NCBI GenBank assembly: GCA_017428285.1
Contig: JAFRRE010000180.1
Span: 1-22,759, forward strand
Direction of reading: 5' to 3'
Source of the DNA: Bacteroidales bacterium
Lineage (GTDB): Bacteria > Bacteroidota > Bacteroidia > Bacteroidales > F082
Length of the DNA stretch: 22,759 nt
The notes beneath the pieces are model-generated. The model saw nothing but the letters and a program-made list of their open reading frames with translations, did no database searches and had not been told where the DNA came from. Made by a program: the position numbers and the translations under genes. Within the stretch, counting starts at the first letter, position 1; each line of letters begins with the position of its first letter. Of the stretch, positions 1 to 8,900 are shown piece by piece.

Positions 1-93
1 ACGAAGCCCCTAAAAGACCTCCTCAACAAATCCAACTTCAAAAATGTCAAAGAACAAATCGGAAATAGTGAACTGTTATTATTTAGTTGTTAA
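1..93 (+). CDS. C-terminal tail of an unidentified ORF (partial)
   Basis: An open frame runs from the first base to a TAA at 91-93 and encodes 30 residues ending in NSELLLFSC. The pattern LLNKSNFKNVKEQ faintly recalls the C-terminal tails of some Bacteroidota IS4-type transposases, and a short palindrome follows at 123-136, which would suit the edge of an insertion sequence. That is recollection rather than proof, since too little of the protein is inside the window. It may equally be the end of an ordinary gene. Confidence 0.4.
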   Translation, partial: TKPLKDLLNKSNFKNVKEQIGNSELLLFSC

Positions 94-122
94 AAATTCT
101 ACAAATTAAATCGTCCAAATTT

Positions 123-136
123 TTAGTGGACACTAA
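123..136. repeat. Short palindrome TTAGTG-GA-CACTAA
   Basis: A perfect 6-bp inverted repeat separated by GA lies 30 bases after the stop of the partial ORF and about 50 bases before the -33 element of the next gene. It could be a terminal inverted repeat of an insertion sequence ending here, a weak hairpin, or an operator. It has no T-run typical of a terminator. No target-site duplication can be tested because the other end is outside the window. Confidence 0.35.
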
Positions 137-186
137 TGATTCAAGTTATTAAATCAAAAATCCCAAAAAAGCAAATTCTGTTTTCC

Positions 187-217
187 TTGACTGGGTTTTA
201 CGACCGCATTACTTTTG
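187..217 (+). promoter_or_regulatory. Bacteroidota-type promoter for the exported-protein operon
   Basis: TTG at 187-189 and TACTTTTG at 210-217 are separated by 20 bases, matching the Bacteroidota sigma-ABfr consensus (TTTG, 19-21 bases, TANNTTTG). Transcription should start about 224, leaving a leader of about 25 bases before the ATG at 250. Confidence 0.65.
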
Positions 218-249
218 CTTTGAAACACTAACTCAAAAAGCAAAAGCCT

Positions 250-627
250 ATGCAAAACAAAAAACTTACATTACTGTTACTATGGCTTGGTCTGTTGACG
301 CCAATCACATGGTGTGATGCCTCGGGCATTATTTCAAGTGACGGATATAGCCATATTGTTATCAAAGAAAGTGAAGTGCATTCTGAACCCAAAGGTTCTT
401 CCATCCAAGCCTCCATTGACGGCCATGTCCTCACGGTGGTCTTTCTGGAAAACTTAGGTCAGGTTTCCATTGAGATTTCGAGGGTTCCTACTGGGGAAAC
501 CCAGATTCAGTCCACGCACACTCCCGACGGAGTGGAATTCTACATTTTCAGTACTGGTAACTTCATCGTCACATTCACCCTTCCCAATGGAGATGAGTAT
601 TACGGGGAGTTCAGTGTGACTGATTAA
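250..627 (+). CDS. Small exported DUF3244-like protein
   Basis: This 125-residue protein has a clear signal peptide (KK charge, then LLLLWLGLL and a probable cleavage near TWCDASG). The rest is about 100 residues of beta-rich sequence. The pattern of a short strand (DGHVLTVVFLENLGQVSIEI), a variable loop, and a final strand after GNFIVTFTLPNG resembles DUF3244, a small secreted Bacteroidota domain often encoded beside secreted peptidases. Function is unknown; in related loci such proteins have been suggested to accompany proteases. The first gene of a likely operon: 47 bases separate it from the lipoprotein gene, and an M28 peptidase follows. The cysteine near residue 23 could alternatively be a lipidation site, but the lipobox is poor. 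Confidence 0.7.
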   Translation: MQNKKLTLLLLWLGLLTPITWCDASGIISSDGYSHIVIKESEVHSEPKGSSIQASIDGHVLTVVFLENLGQVSIEISRVPTGETQIQSTHTPDGVEFYIFSTGNFIVTFTLPNGDEYYGEFSVTD

Positions 628-674
628 TTATCTTATTCAAATCCAGCTAGTTCTAACAATTAAAAACAAACATC

Positions 675-1679
675 ATGAAAAAATCATTTATTGTTTTTGC
701 AACAATCGCCATTGCGATTTTTGCCGCAACCGCAGTTTCCTGCAAAAAAGACAAACAAGAAGAACCGACCAACAACGAACGTGTCGGTTTAAACACAAAC
801 ACATTCACACCGCCTCAAGTAGAGGATATGAATGCCTATCTCAAGGATTTCAAAGAGAAGATGCAGACATCAAAAGAGGATGAGACCATGGGGCTTGCTG
901 AGGCAGCATGGCATCTTTCCGGTGTGGCCAACTACGATTTCTGTAACGCCAATGTAGAATATACTGACATCCGCTTTGATACACTATTCAGTCATGTCGA
1001 AGTAAGTGGAGGAAAAGTAACACTTCTTGACATGGGAAAAACATATAAAGAAATATGGGGGAAAGTCGATTCCTTTTATCATGGGTTGGATTTGGAGGGG
1101 AAACACTTTCGCTTTATCGACGTCATAATCGCCAAGGATGGAACGGTTGTAATTCCTATTGTTACTACTTTTAATAAGTCAAGCAAATGGGTTGATGACA
1201 CACTTTGGTATTTCCAGTTCGTCAATGACCCGGTTTATCTCTTAGAACTTGAACTTGACTTTTTTGGTGATACCACATATTATTCCAATTCAACCGCAAT
1301 TGTCACACTGAATAGACTGCTTAACTTATTGCAAGGTAGACCGACAACGGCCAGTGGTGCAGCAAGATACTATTATACCGTGACAAGAAGCAAGACATTC
1401 TTATATACTCAATACATCGACCCCAAGGGTTCGCTTTTTCATAATGAATCAAGACTGTTTACTAACGATGGTGTACAAGAATGTCCACTCGACAGGGAGA
1501 TTATGCTCTACCTACTTGATTCCTACCTGGGTCTTGGTCTTGGCGGACGAAATCCTGGAGAAGAAACTGTCACTTGGAATGTTGTGTTTAATTCGGAGAG
1601 GACTCAAGAATTCTACCATCATTCCTTGGACGTCCAATACGGTTTTATTATTCAAGGTACGAATCCCATTGATTATTGA
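675..1679 (+). CDS. Lipoprotein of unknown function
   Basis: The 334-residue product begins with KK, a hydrophobic stretch (FIVFATIAIAIFAATAV) and a lipobox ending in SCKKD, so it is probably a lipoprotein; the cysteine is near residue 23. The mature part is acidic and shows no family I recognise. It contains an aromatic-rich central part with paired strands (WGKVDSFYHGLDLEG, WYFQFVNDPVYLLELELDFFG). The stop lies 18 bases before the M28 peptidase start, which suggests co-transcription and a role connected to that secreted enzyme, for example as an inhibitor or surface partner. This functional link is inference from position only. Confidence 0.75.
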   Translation: MKKSFIVFATIAIAIFAATAVSCKKDKQEEPTNNERVGLNTNTFTPPQVEDMNAYLKDFKEKMQTSKEDETMGLAEAAWHLSGVANYDFCNANVEYTDIRFDTLFSHVEVSGGKVTLLDMGKTYKEIWGKVDSFYHGLDLEGKHFRFIDVIIAKDGTVVIPIVTTFNKSSKWVDDTLWYFQFVNDPVYLLELELDFFGDTTYYSNSTAIVTLNRLLNLLQGRPTTASGAARYYYTVTRSKTFLYTQYIDPKGSLFHNESRLFTNDGVQECPLDREIMLYLLDSYLGLGLGGRNPGEETVTWNVVFNSERTQEFYHHSLDVQYGFIIQGTNPIDY

Positions 1680-1697
1680 TAAGTTAATACTGCTATT

Positions 1698-3650
1698 ATG
1701 AAAAGAGTTTTTCTATTGGCACTTCTTTCATTGGTGACCACATCGCTTTTTGCGCAGTATTACATGGATCTCATAGACAACCAAGGCAACCGCACCCAGA
1801 CCTACCCGAAAGTCACGAATATAAATCCCGAAGTTCAATCCATGGTGGATCAGGTGGATACCGCCAATCTCTACAATAGCATCGCATGGATGCAGCAGTT
1901 CATTCGCGATGCCTATTCACCAGAGGCGTTAATTGTGCAGAACTGGCTTGTCGAACAATTTGAGACCCTAGGGTTGGAGCCGTCTGTGTTTTATTTCTAC
2001 GTTGATTACCCCACATTTGATACTCTAGATGCGGGCAACGTCATCGCTGTTCAACGGGGGACAAAGTATCCTGATGAATATATCATGGTCTCTTCGCATT
2101 ACGATCATCCAGACGGTCCCGGAGCCGATGACAATGCTTCGGGTACCGCCGGGATGCTGGAAGCAGCGAGGATTTTAAGCCAGTATGAATTCGACCGCTC
2201 GATAATCTATGTCAGTTTTAACTTGGAAGAAAACGGAAAGTATGGAAGTTTCGAATACACAGAGGAATGTGCCCGACAGAACATGAACATCATCGGAGGT
2301 TTTAATCTGGATATGCTTGGATGGTATCCTCCAGAGCTTGACACCATCAAGATGTACACTGCGTGCTATCATCTCACCAGAAACTTGTACGATTATTACA
2401 CTTCGGTTGCCAACCTGTATTTGCCTGAAACCCCCACGCTTTGGTTGACACAGGGTGAGGAAAGAAGGGGCGACCACGCAAGTTTACATTTATACGAATA
2501 TCCCGCTATCTATCTAGGCGACATTGAGTATCTTGACGAGCACCCCAGTTACCACAGCCCTGGAGACACCATCGGAAATGGCGTGAATAATTTCGCTTTG
2601 GCGAAGGCTTTTGTTCAGGCTACAATCGCTGCAACCGCCGAGTTGGCTAACGGCAATCTTCCGCCCCAGCACCTTGCCGCCACTTGTGATGCTTCGAACA
2701 TTTATGTTAGGTGGGATGCTGCAGAATATGCCGATCATTACAAGTTGTTCAAAGACGACGAATTGATCGCAGAACTCACTGAGTCTCAATTTGAGGACGG
2801 GGATGCCAATGACGGCCAACTGCATGACTACTATGTCACAGCGGTGATGTCTGACGGTACTGAGAGCAATCCTTCCAATCACGACTTGATGCAGGTGACG
2901 CCACCACTGACACTTCCTTTCTATAACGGTTTTGAAGAAAACACCGACGGTTTGCGTTTTTATGATACTCTTTGGATAAGAAAGGACGATGTGTTGAAAA
3001 ACCTGTGTGAAAGCAATCAACAGCGAAATGATTACTTCACATATGCTGAATCACAATGGTTCTCCATTCCTTCCAACGCTCCCGACGCTACCTTGTCATT
3101 TTACCGTAAAAAACTGTTTCCTTTCGATTATCTTCCTAGTAGTTATCATCATTTCATCGTGGAGGCCACTACCGACAGGGTCCATTGGCACAAGCTTGCA
3201 CTAGTGAAAAGAATTGATGGCTATAATCTTGTAAAAGAAGTCTCGCTTCGTGATTTCATAGGTGAGCCATACCTGCAAGTGCGTTTTTTAATAGAGATGC
3301 TTTTGAACGTACCCACTCGAGAAGAAAACAACCCGGACCGGAGCTCCTTTGTGGAGATAGATGATTTTACAATTGATTTTTCAAGCGTTTCTGTTCCCGA
3401 ACACGTCCAATTTACACCTTTTTCCTGTCTTGAGGTATATCCCAATCCAGCCCATACAGGTTTGGAGGTAAGAACAGATGTGAATGACGCATATCCTTTG
3501 GCTGTTTACAACCTTTGGGGAATAAAAGTGATGGAAATACCGAACTTCCGTGACGGTAGTCTCGACGTCTCTCCTTTGCCCGATGGAATGTATTTTGTTA
3601 AAGCTACCAAAAATGGCAAGTCCATCGCCAAAAGAATCGTGAAGCAATAG
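1698..3650 (+). CDS. Secreted M28-family zinc aminopeptidase with T9SS sorting domain
   Basis: 650 residues. A signal peptide (1-20, ending SLFAQ) is followed by an M28 peptidase domain, about 50-315. All five expected metal ligands are visible: H134 (SSHYDHP), D144 (ADDNASG), E178 beside the general base E177 (NLEENG), D205 (NLDMLGW) and H286 (PSYHSPGD). The sequence is therefore compatible with an active dinuclear zinc aminopeptidase. Residues about 325-400 look like a fibronectin type III-like module (LAATCDASNIYVRWDAAEYA), followed by a beta-rich jelly-roll-like part. The last 75 residues, starting at VYPNP and ending KRIVKQ, form a type A T9SS sorting domain, so the enzyme should be exported through the outer membrane and probably attached to the cell surface. 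It probably feeds on peptides; specificity cannot be read. Last gene of the operon, followed by a terminator. Confidence 0.93.
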   Translation: MKRVFLLALLSLVTTSLFAQYYMDLIDNQGNRTQTYPKVTNINPEVQSMVDQVDTANLYNSIAWMQQFIRDAYSPEALIVQNWLVEQFETLGLEPSVFYFYVDYPTFDTLDAGNVIAVQRGTKYPDEYIMVSSHYDHPDGPGADDNASGTAGMLEAARILSQYEFDRSIIYVSFNLEENGKYGSFEYTEECARQNMNIIGGFNLDMLGWYPPELDTIKMYTACYHLTRNLYDYYTSVANLYLPETPTLWLTQGEERRGDHASLHLYEYPAIYLGDIEYLDEHPSYHSPGDTIGNGVNNFALAKAFVQATIAATAELANGNLPPQHLAATCDASNIYVRWDAAEYADHYKLFKDDELIAELTESQFEDGDANDGQLHDYYVTAVMSDGTESNPSNHDLMQVTPPLTLPFYNGFEENTDGLRFYDTLWIRKDDVLKNLCESNQQRNDYFTYAESQWFSIPSNAPDATLSFYRKKLFPFDYLPSSYHHFIVEATTDRVHWHKLALVKRIDGYNLVKEVSLRDFIGEPYLQVRFLIEMLLNVPTREENNPDRSSFVEIDDFTIDFSSVSVPEHVQFTPFSCLEVYPNPAHTGLEVRTDVNDAYPLAVYNLWGIKVMEIPNFRDGSLDVSPLPDGMYFVKATKNGKSIAKRIVKQ

Positions 3651-3678
3651 TTCGCTTTTTCTGATGATTAGTTTTCAG

Positions 3679-3710
3679 AAATCCCGTCAGCAATGGCGGG
3701 ATTTTTCTTT
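3679..3710 (+). terminator. Rho-independent terminator after the M28 peptidase gene
   Basis: The arms AAATCCCG (3679-3686) and CGGGATTT (3697-3704) form an 8-bp stem with a 10-base loop and run into a T-rich tail. It lies 28 bases after the peptidase stop codon and closes the operon. Confidence 0.8.
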
Positions 3711-3782
3711 GTTATTAATTATAAATAAATTAATTATAATAATTTCAATAAATATGATTAATAATTAAAATATAGTATTATC

Positions 3783-3817
3783 TTTGCTGGCGGAATGAAA
3801 ATTATTTATTAACTTTG
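3783..3817 (+). promoter_or_regulatory. Probable promoter for the small overlapping gene pair
   Basis: TAACTTTG at 3810-3817 fits the -7 consensus exactly. The nearest TTTG (3783-3786) lies 23 bases upstream, slightly farther than usual. The ATG at 3829 follows only 11 bases after the -7 box, so the mRNA leader would be a few bases long. The upstream sequence 3715-3780 is extremely A+T-rich. Confidence 0.5.
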
Positions 3818-3828
3818 CATCATAAAAC

Positions 3829-3987
3829 ATGAAGAATATGAGCCAAGAAAAAGAAAAACAAACGAGGAAAAGCTTCTTCATAAAGCTGTTGGAGGACAAA
3901 AAAGCAATGAGGGAATGTATTCAGAATGGAGGTGATGTGACTAAAACAGCTGAAGAACGTGGAATCAAACTCGCAACGCCATTATGA
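3829..3987 (+). CDS. 52-residue conserved-looking small protein
   Basis: The short frame starts at ATG 3829 right behind a good -7 box. The product is highly charged, with a predicted helix (FFIKLLEDKKAMRECIQNGG) and the tail EERGIKLATPL. Bacteroidota genomes contain many small proteins with a helical body and an ending like IKFAKPL; I recall the pattern but know no function. It overlaps the following DUF6169-like gene by 29 bases, so the two are probably translationally coupled. The arrangement of a tiny first gene overlapping a slightly larger one resembles toxin-antitoxin organisation, but no known toxin fold is visible. Confidence 0.6.
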   Translation: MKNMSQEKEKQTRKSFFIKLLEDKKAMRECIQNGGDVTKTAEERGIKLATPL

Positions 3988-4261
3988 TTGGAGTCAAGAT
4001 GGTTTAACTTATACGTTTGTTACAAAGGACGATATTGTTTATCGAGCCTATTTTGAAGATATATCCGTTTACTATCCCCAGTTTCAAAACACTTTTTCGT
4101 TTAATTTGGTGTCGGAAAACCCTAAACCGCATCAGGTCGATTTTAGGATTTCCAAAACCGTTGCTGAAATCCTGAATTGTTTTTTCCAAAAAAAGGAAAA
4201 TGCCATGATAATGGTGTGTGACTCGTTGGATGGTAAATTAATTCTTTTTTTGAGTTATTAA
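3959..4261 (+). CDS. DUF6169-like small protein, possibly truncated
   Basis: 100 residues from a GTG start; no in-frame ATG exists until late, so GTG is the likely start although a few residues of uncertainty remain. The sequence (LTYTFVTKDDIVYRAYFEDIS, FSFNLVSENPKPHQVDFRISKTVAEILNCFFQKKENAMIMVCDSLDGK) matches my recollection of DUF6169, a Bacteroidota family of unknown function with a conserved CD-x-x-DG segment followed by an Arg-rich RLF-x-W ending. Here the frame stops soon after DGK with LILFLSY, so the usual basic C-terminus seems missing; the other two forward frames are also closed there, so a single frameshift does not restore it. It may be a decayed or divergent member. Confidence 0.55.
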   Translation: MESNSQRHYDWSQDGLTYTFVTKDDIVYRAYFEDISVYYPQFQNTFSFNLVSENPKPHQVDFRISKTVAEILNCFFQKKENAMIMVCDSLDGKLILFLSY

Positions 4262-4292
4262 AAACGGATTTATATCAAATCGGTTTTTGATG

Positions 4293-4323
4293 TTGACGTA
4301 ATTGAATAATCTTTCTAACTTTG
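4293..4323 (+). promoter_or_regulatory. Bacteroidota-type promoter for the MntP-like gene
   Basis: TGTTG ending at 4295 and TAACTTTG at 4316-4323 are separated by 20 bases. The ATG at 4328 is 5 bases downstream of the box, so transcription would begin at or after the annotated start codon's neighbourhood; the message would be leaderless or a slightly later start is used. Confidence 0.6.
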
Positions 4324-4327
4324 CGGC

Positions 4328-4894
4328 ATGACATCTTCTGCTATAGTTATCGGAATCATCTATGTGTTGGCGCTGACCACCAGCATCGTGCCGTTGGCTG
4401 TAGGGCTTGAACCGAAAGGGGAGAGCACGCCTTCCAGGCAGTTGCTGGTGGCCTTGGTGTTTGCCGCCACTCAGGCGCTGATGGCCTTTCTGGGTTACCT
4501 GCTGGGCAAAGCGATCGACTATCTGTTCGGTGACCTGCTGCCGTATCTTGTCTTTGCCATGATGCTCGTGGTGGCAGTCAAGATGATTGTGGATTCCATG
4601 AAAGTGCTGAAAGCGAAACGGTTGTACGCCTTTACCTCCAACTGGGGATTTCTGCTGCTGGGCATCCTCTCTGCCATAAACACCTTCCTGCTGGGCCTCT
4701 GTTGCGAGGGTTTTATGCCTTTCGGCCCTTGGTATTTCCTCGCCATCGCCGTGGCAGGTTTCCTCTGGGCAATGGCCTTTGTCAGAGTGAAATATACCCC
4801 AAAACAACTTCGCAATACCAGTTTCATCGAGTTCTCCGGTGCGGTGTTTCTGGTAATTGTGGCCATTCTTTATCTTTTCACTGACTTAATTTAA
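4328..4894 (+). CDS. MntP-like membrane protein lacking the key aspartates
   Basis: 188 residues with about six membrane helices in two halves, the architecture of MntP/YebN (DUF204) manganese exporters. Matching landmarks are a first helix with small residues, a second with TQALMAFLGYLLG, a third with AVKMIVDSMK, and a fourth with LLLGILSAINTFLLGL. In true MntP the first and fourth helices carry aspartates in motifs like MDAFAVS and SIDALAVG. Here the positions read LTTSIVPLA and AINTFLLG, so the charged metal ligands are replaced by Thr/Ser and Asn. It is thus either a transporter for something else or a non-catalytic relative. Its stop overlaps the next ATG by one base (TAATG), so it is coupled to the endonuclease gene. 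Confidence 0.6.
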   Translation: MTSSAIVIGIIYVLALTTSIVPLAVGLEPKGESTPSRQLLVALVFAATQALMAFLGYLLGKAIDYLFGDLLPYLVFAMMLVVAVKMIVDSMKVLKAKRLYAFTSNWGFLLLGILSAINTFLLGLCCEGFMPFGPWYFLAIAVAGFLWAMAFVRVKYTPKQLRNTSFIEFSGAVFLVIVAILYLFTDLI

Positions 4895-5901
4895 TGAAAA
4901 TGAAACGTTTGCTGTTTGTTGTCGTTGCTTGTGCTTGGGTTGTTTCGGCGATAGCCCAACCACCGGCGAATTATTACAATGCCGCCAATGGATTGACAGG
5001 CGATCAACTGAAAGTGGCGCTGCACAACATCATCAAAGGGCACACTTCCATCTCTTACAGCCAGATCTGGAACGCCTTCTGGAGCACCGACAACAAAGGC
5101 AACGGCGTGGTGTGGGACATGTATTCCGACCGCCCCAACGGTACCCCGCCTTATACATACGCTCTCGGACAGGACCAATGTGGTAGCTACAACAGTGAGG
5201 GCGACTGCTACAACCGTGAGCACTCGTGGCCCCAGAGCTGGTTCAACGACCAAAGCACCCCGCGTACCGACATGCACCATATCTTCGCCACCGACGGCTA
5301 TGTGAACAACCGCCGCTCCAACTATCCCTTCGGAGAAGTGGGATCGGCCAGCTGGACCTCGCAAAACGGCTCCAAACTGGGCTCTTGCAAAACGCCCGGC
5401 TATTCGGGGACGGTGTTCGAGCCCATCGATGCCTATAAAGGCGACTTTGCCCGAGCCATCATGTACATGAGTGTGCGCTATTATGGCGAAGACAGCGGTT
5501 GGGGTAGCAGCGACATGACCTCGAAATCAGTGATCAAACCTTGGGCCATCGCCTTGCTGCTTCGCTGGAACAAACAAGATCCGGTGAGTCAAAAGGAAAT
5601 CGACAGGAACAATGCTATCTATAATGATTATCAGCACAATAGGAATCCTTTCGTGGATCATCCAGAGTATGCTGATATGATCTGGGATCCCTCATGGACC
5701 CTAGAAGAAAACCAAGAACAAGCCCATGCAGATGGTATGGTAGTGTATGACCTTACGGGACGGAAATTGTTTCAATCCAACATCAACAACGAGGAAGAAG
5801 CCATCGCATCTATGAAAAGCAAACTAAAACAAGGATGCTATATGCTGCTCCTGCTTGACGGAAATCGTGTGGTAACTCGTAGGAAATTGTTGGTTAATTA
5901 A
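4894..5901 (+). CDS. Secreted endonuclease I family nuclease with T9SS-like tail
   Basis: 335 residues. A signal peptide (1-21, cleavage after AIAQ) precedes an endonuclease I (EndA/NucM, PF04231) domain of about 225 residues. Visible motifs include NREHSWPQSWF (H110 the likely catalytic His), RTDMHHIFATDGYVNNRRSN (D126, H128, N138-R140) and NHRNPF-like HNRNPFVDHPEYA near the end. The family cuts DNA and RNA non-specifically in the periplasm or outside the cell with a divalent metal. The last 55 residues (VVYDLTGRKLFQ to RKLLVN) resemble the second half of a type A T9SS sorting domain, although the leading PNP strand is missing, so export by T9SS is likely but not certain. Probably used for nutrient DNA. 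Start overlaps the preceding stop codon. Confidence 0.92.
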   Translation: MKMKRLLFVVVACAWVVSAIAQPPANYYNAANGLTGDQLKVALHNIIKGHTSISYSQIWNAFWSTDNKGNGVVWDMYSDRPNGTPPYTYALGQDQCGSYNSEGDCYNREHSWPQSWFNDQSTPRTDMHHIFATDGYVNNRRSNYPFGEVGSASWTSQNGSKLGSCKTPGYSGTVFEPIDAYKGDFARAIMYMSVRYYGEDSGWGSSDMTSKSVIKPWAIALLLRWNKQDPVSQKEIDRNNAIYNDYQHNRNPFVDHPEYADMIWDPSWTLEENQEQAHADGMVVYDLTGRKLFQSNINNEEEAIASMKSKLKQGCYMLLLLDGNRVVTRRKLLVN

Positions 5902-5920
5902 AAATAATTCTCTAACTTTG
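5890..5920 (+). promoter_or_regulatory. Bacteroidota-type promoter for purL
   Basis: TGTTG ending at 5892 and TAACTTTG at 5913-5920, with 20 bases between, repeat the layout seen at 4293-4323. The expected start near 5927 gives a leader of about 24 bases to the ATG at 5951. This supports 5951 rather than the in-frame TTG at 5933 as the translation start. Confidence 0.65.
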
Positions 5921-5950
5921 CGAGCATATTAATTGCAAATTTTCGCAACC

Positions 5951-8900
5951 ATGATATGCTTCTTCCATTCTGGAAATCAACGTGTTATAGCCGTTGATGC
6001 CGTATCAGAACTTTCTTCCGAACAGCTTTCCCGTCTCTCATGGCTCTTTGGCAAGGCCACCATGGCCAAGACCAAGAGCATCAAGGGGTTCTTCGTCGGC
6101 CCCCGACGTGAGATGATTACGCCATGGAGTACCAATGCCGTGGAGATTACCCAAAACATGGGCATCGAAGGCATCCGGCGCATCGAGGAATTCCATGAGG
6201 TAGCCTCGAAAGACGCCCCATTCGATCCGATGCTTCAGGCCATGTACCATAACTTGGACCAAAAGGTCTTTACCGTGAACCGCAAGCCGGAGCCAGTGCT
6301 ACATATCGACGACATTGCCGCCTACAACCAGAAGGAAGGTCTGGCACTGAGCGACGAGGAGATTGCCTACCTCAACGGCATTGCCGAGAAGATCGGGCGG
6401 AAGCTGACCGATAGTGAGGTTTATGGCTTCGCCCAGGTCAACTCGGAACATTGCCGCCACAAGATCTTCAACGGCACCTTCATCATCGATGGCCAAAAGA
6501 AGGGCAGCTCTTTGTTCGCGTTGATCAAAAAGACTTCCGTGGCCAATCCCAACCGCCTGGTGTCGGCTTACAAGGACAATGTGGCGTTCATCTTGGGCCC
6601 AAAAGTAGAGCAATTTGCCCCCAAGGGCCAGTGCGAGGCGGACTATTTCCAAGTCAAGGACATGGACACCATCATCTCCCTGAAAGCGGAGACGCACAAC
6701 TTCCCGACCACCGTGGAGCCTTTCAACGGTGCCGCCACTGGAACGGGAGGAGAGATTCGTGACCGTCTGGCCGGTGGCCAGGGTAGCCTTCCCTTGGCGG
6801 GTACGGCTGTCTATATGACCTCGTATCCCCGTACGGAAGACAACCGTAGCTGGGAACAGGGGGCAGCACCTCGCCAGTGGCTTTACCAGACCCCTGAGGA
6901 GATCCTCATCAAAGCCTCCAACGGTGCCTCTGACTTCGGCAACAAGTTCGGCCAGCCGCTGATCAACGGAAGTGTGCTGACCTTTGAACATCAGGAGAAG
7001 CAGACCCTGGGCTACGACAAGGTGATCATGCTTGCGGGCGGCATCGGCTTCGCCAAGAAAGCAGACGCCAAGAAACTGAAACCCGAACCGGGCGACATCA
7101 TCGTGGTGCTGGGCGGCGACAACTATCGTATCGGCATGGGCGGTGGCGCAGTCTCCAGCGTGGATACCGGACAATACAGCAACGCTATCGAACTCAACGC
7201 TGTGCAGCGCGCCAACCCTGAGATGCAGAAACGTGTGAGCAACGTCATCCGCGCCATGGCCGAGATGGGCAAGAACCCCATCCGCAGCATCCATGACCAC
7301 GGTGCCGGAGGCCACCTCAACTGCCTCTCCGAACTCATCGAAGACGCCGGCGGCGTGGTCTATGTCGATAACCTACCTGTGGGCGACCCGACCCTCTCCG
7401 ACAAAGAGATCATCGGCAACGAGTCGCAAGAACGCATGGGCCTGTTGGTGCGAAAGAAAGACCTTGAGCTGGTACGCAAGACTGCCGAACGCGAACGTGC
7501 GCCTTACTACGAAGTGGGTGAGGTGACGGGCGACAAACGCCTGCGTTTCGTCCGTAAGGAAGGCGAGGCTCCCATCGACTTGGCGCTGTCCGACTTCTTC
7601 GGAAGTGCGCCCAAGACCGTGCTTCAGGACCAATCCAAACCCTATCGTTTCAAAAAGATCAGCTATACCAAACGTGACTTCCACAAATACCTGGAGAAGG
7701 TGCTGCAACTGGAAGCTGTAGCTTGCAAGGACTGGATCACCAACAAAGTCGATCGTTCCGTGACCGGCCGTGTGGCCCAGCAGCAGACCGTGGGTGAGGT
7801 GCAGTTGCCTTTGGCCAACTTGGGCATCAGCGCCCTCGACTATCAAGGCGTTCGTGGCGTGGCCACTGCTTTGGGACATGCCTCCATTCCCGCCTTGATC
7901 GATCCGGCCGCGGGCTCCAGACTCTCTGTTTCTGAGGCGCTGACGAATCTCGTTTGGGCCCCCATCGAAGGTAACCTCCAAGGGGTCTCGCTGAGCGCCA
8001 ACTGGATGTGGCCTGCCAAGCAGGAAGGTGAGACCGCCCGTCTCTATCAGGCGGTGAAAGCCTTGAGCGACTATGCCATCGCCTTGGGTGTCAACGTGCC
8101 TACGGGCAAGGACTCGCTCTCTATGACTCAGAAATATCCCGACGGGCAGAAGGTGGTGGCTCCAGGAACCGTTATCGTCTCCGCCGTCGGCGAGGTGAGC
8201 AACATCCGTCAGACAGTACGTCCCGTGATGAAGGGCGACATGGACACGGAGCTGCTTTATATCGACTTTTCCAGCGACGGCTTTGAATTGGGCGGCAGCA
8301 GCTTCGCCCAAGCCATCGGTGCCGTTGGACAAAAGACCCCCGACGTCAAGAGTCCCGCCTACTTCAAGAAAGCCTTCAACGGCGTCCAACAGCTGGTAGA
8401 GGAGGGACTGGTGCTGGCAGGGCATGATGTCTCCGCCGGTGGCTTGATTACCACCTTGCTGGAGATGAACTTCGCCAATACCGAATTCGGCATGGACCTC
8501 AACATGAAGGACTTCGACAAGGTGGACTTCACCTCGCTGTTGTTCTGCGAGAAGCCCTCCGTCGTGCTTCAGGTGGCTGGTGATGGCGCTGCCAAGAAAC
8601 GGCTTCGTGAACTGGGTGTACGCTTCAAAGTCATCGGCAAGCCTTGCCAAAAACGCCGTCTGACCATCCGTCATGCCGGCATGGACCATCTCTTCGAGAT
8701 CGACGAGTTGCGCGATATGTGGTTCAAGTCATCTTACCTGCTCGACCGCAAGCAAAGCGGCGAGCGCAAGGCCTTGGAGCGTTTCCAAAACTATAAGCAC
8801 CAGTACCTGCACTATAGCCTCGGCCATGGCTTCACTGGCAAGGCCAAGGATCTGGGTATCAAGATGAACCGTCGCAAGAAGTCGGGTATCAACGCCGCCA

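Noticed and set aside
5933..5950. TTG start for purL
   Set aside because: The predicted product would add MQIFAT before the usual N-terminus, and the TTG lies too close to the promoter; ATG 5951 matches the family.
6299..8689. Long minus-strand frames (338 and 438 codons) across purL
   Set aside because: They lie opposite a complete, confidently identified gene. Their sequences are rich in His, Gly, Val and Arg as expected from the complement of coding DNA, with no recognisable domain.
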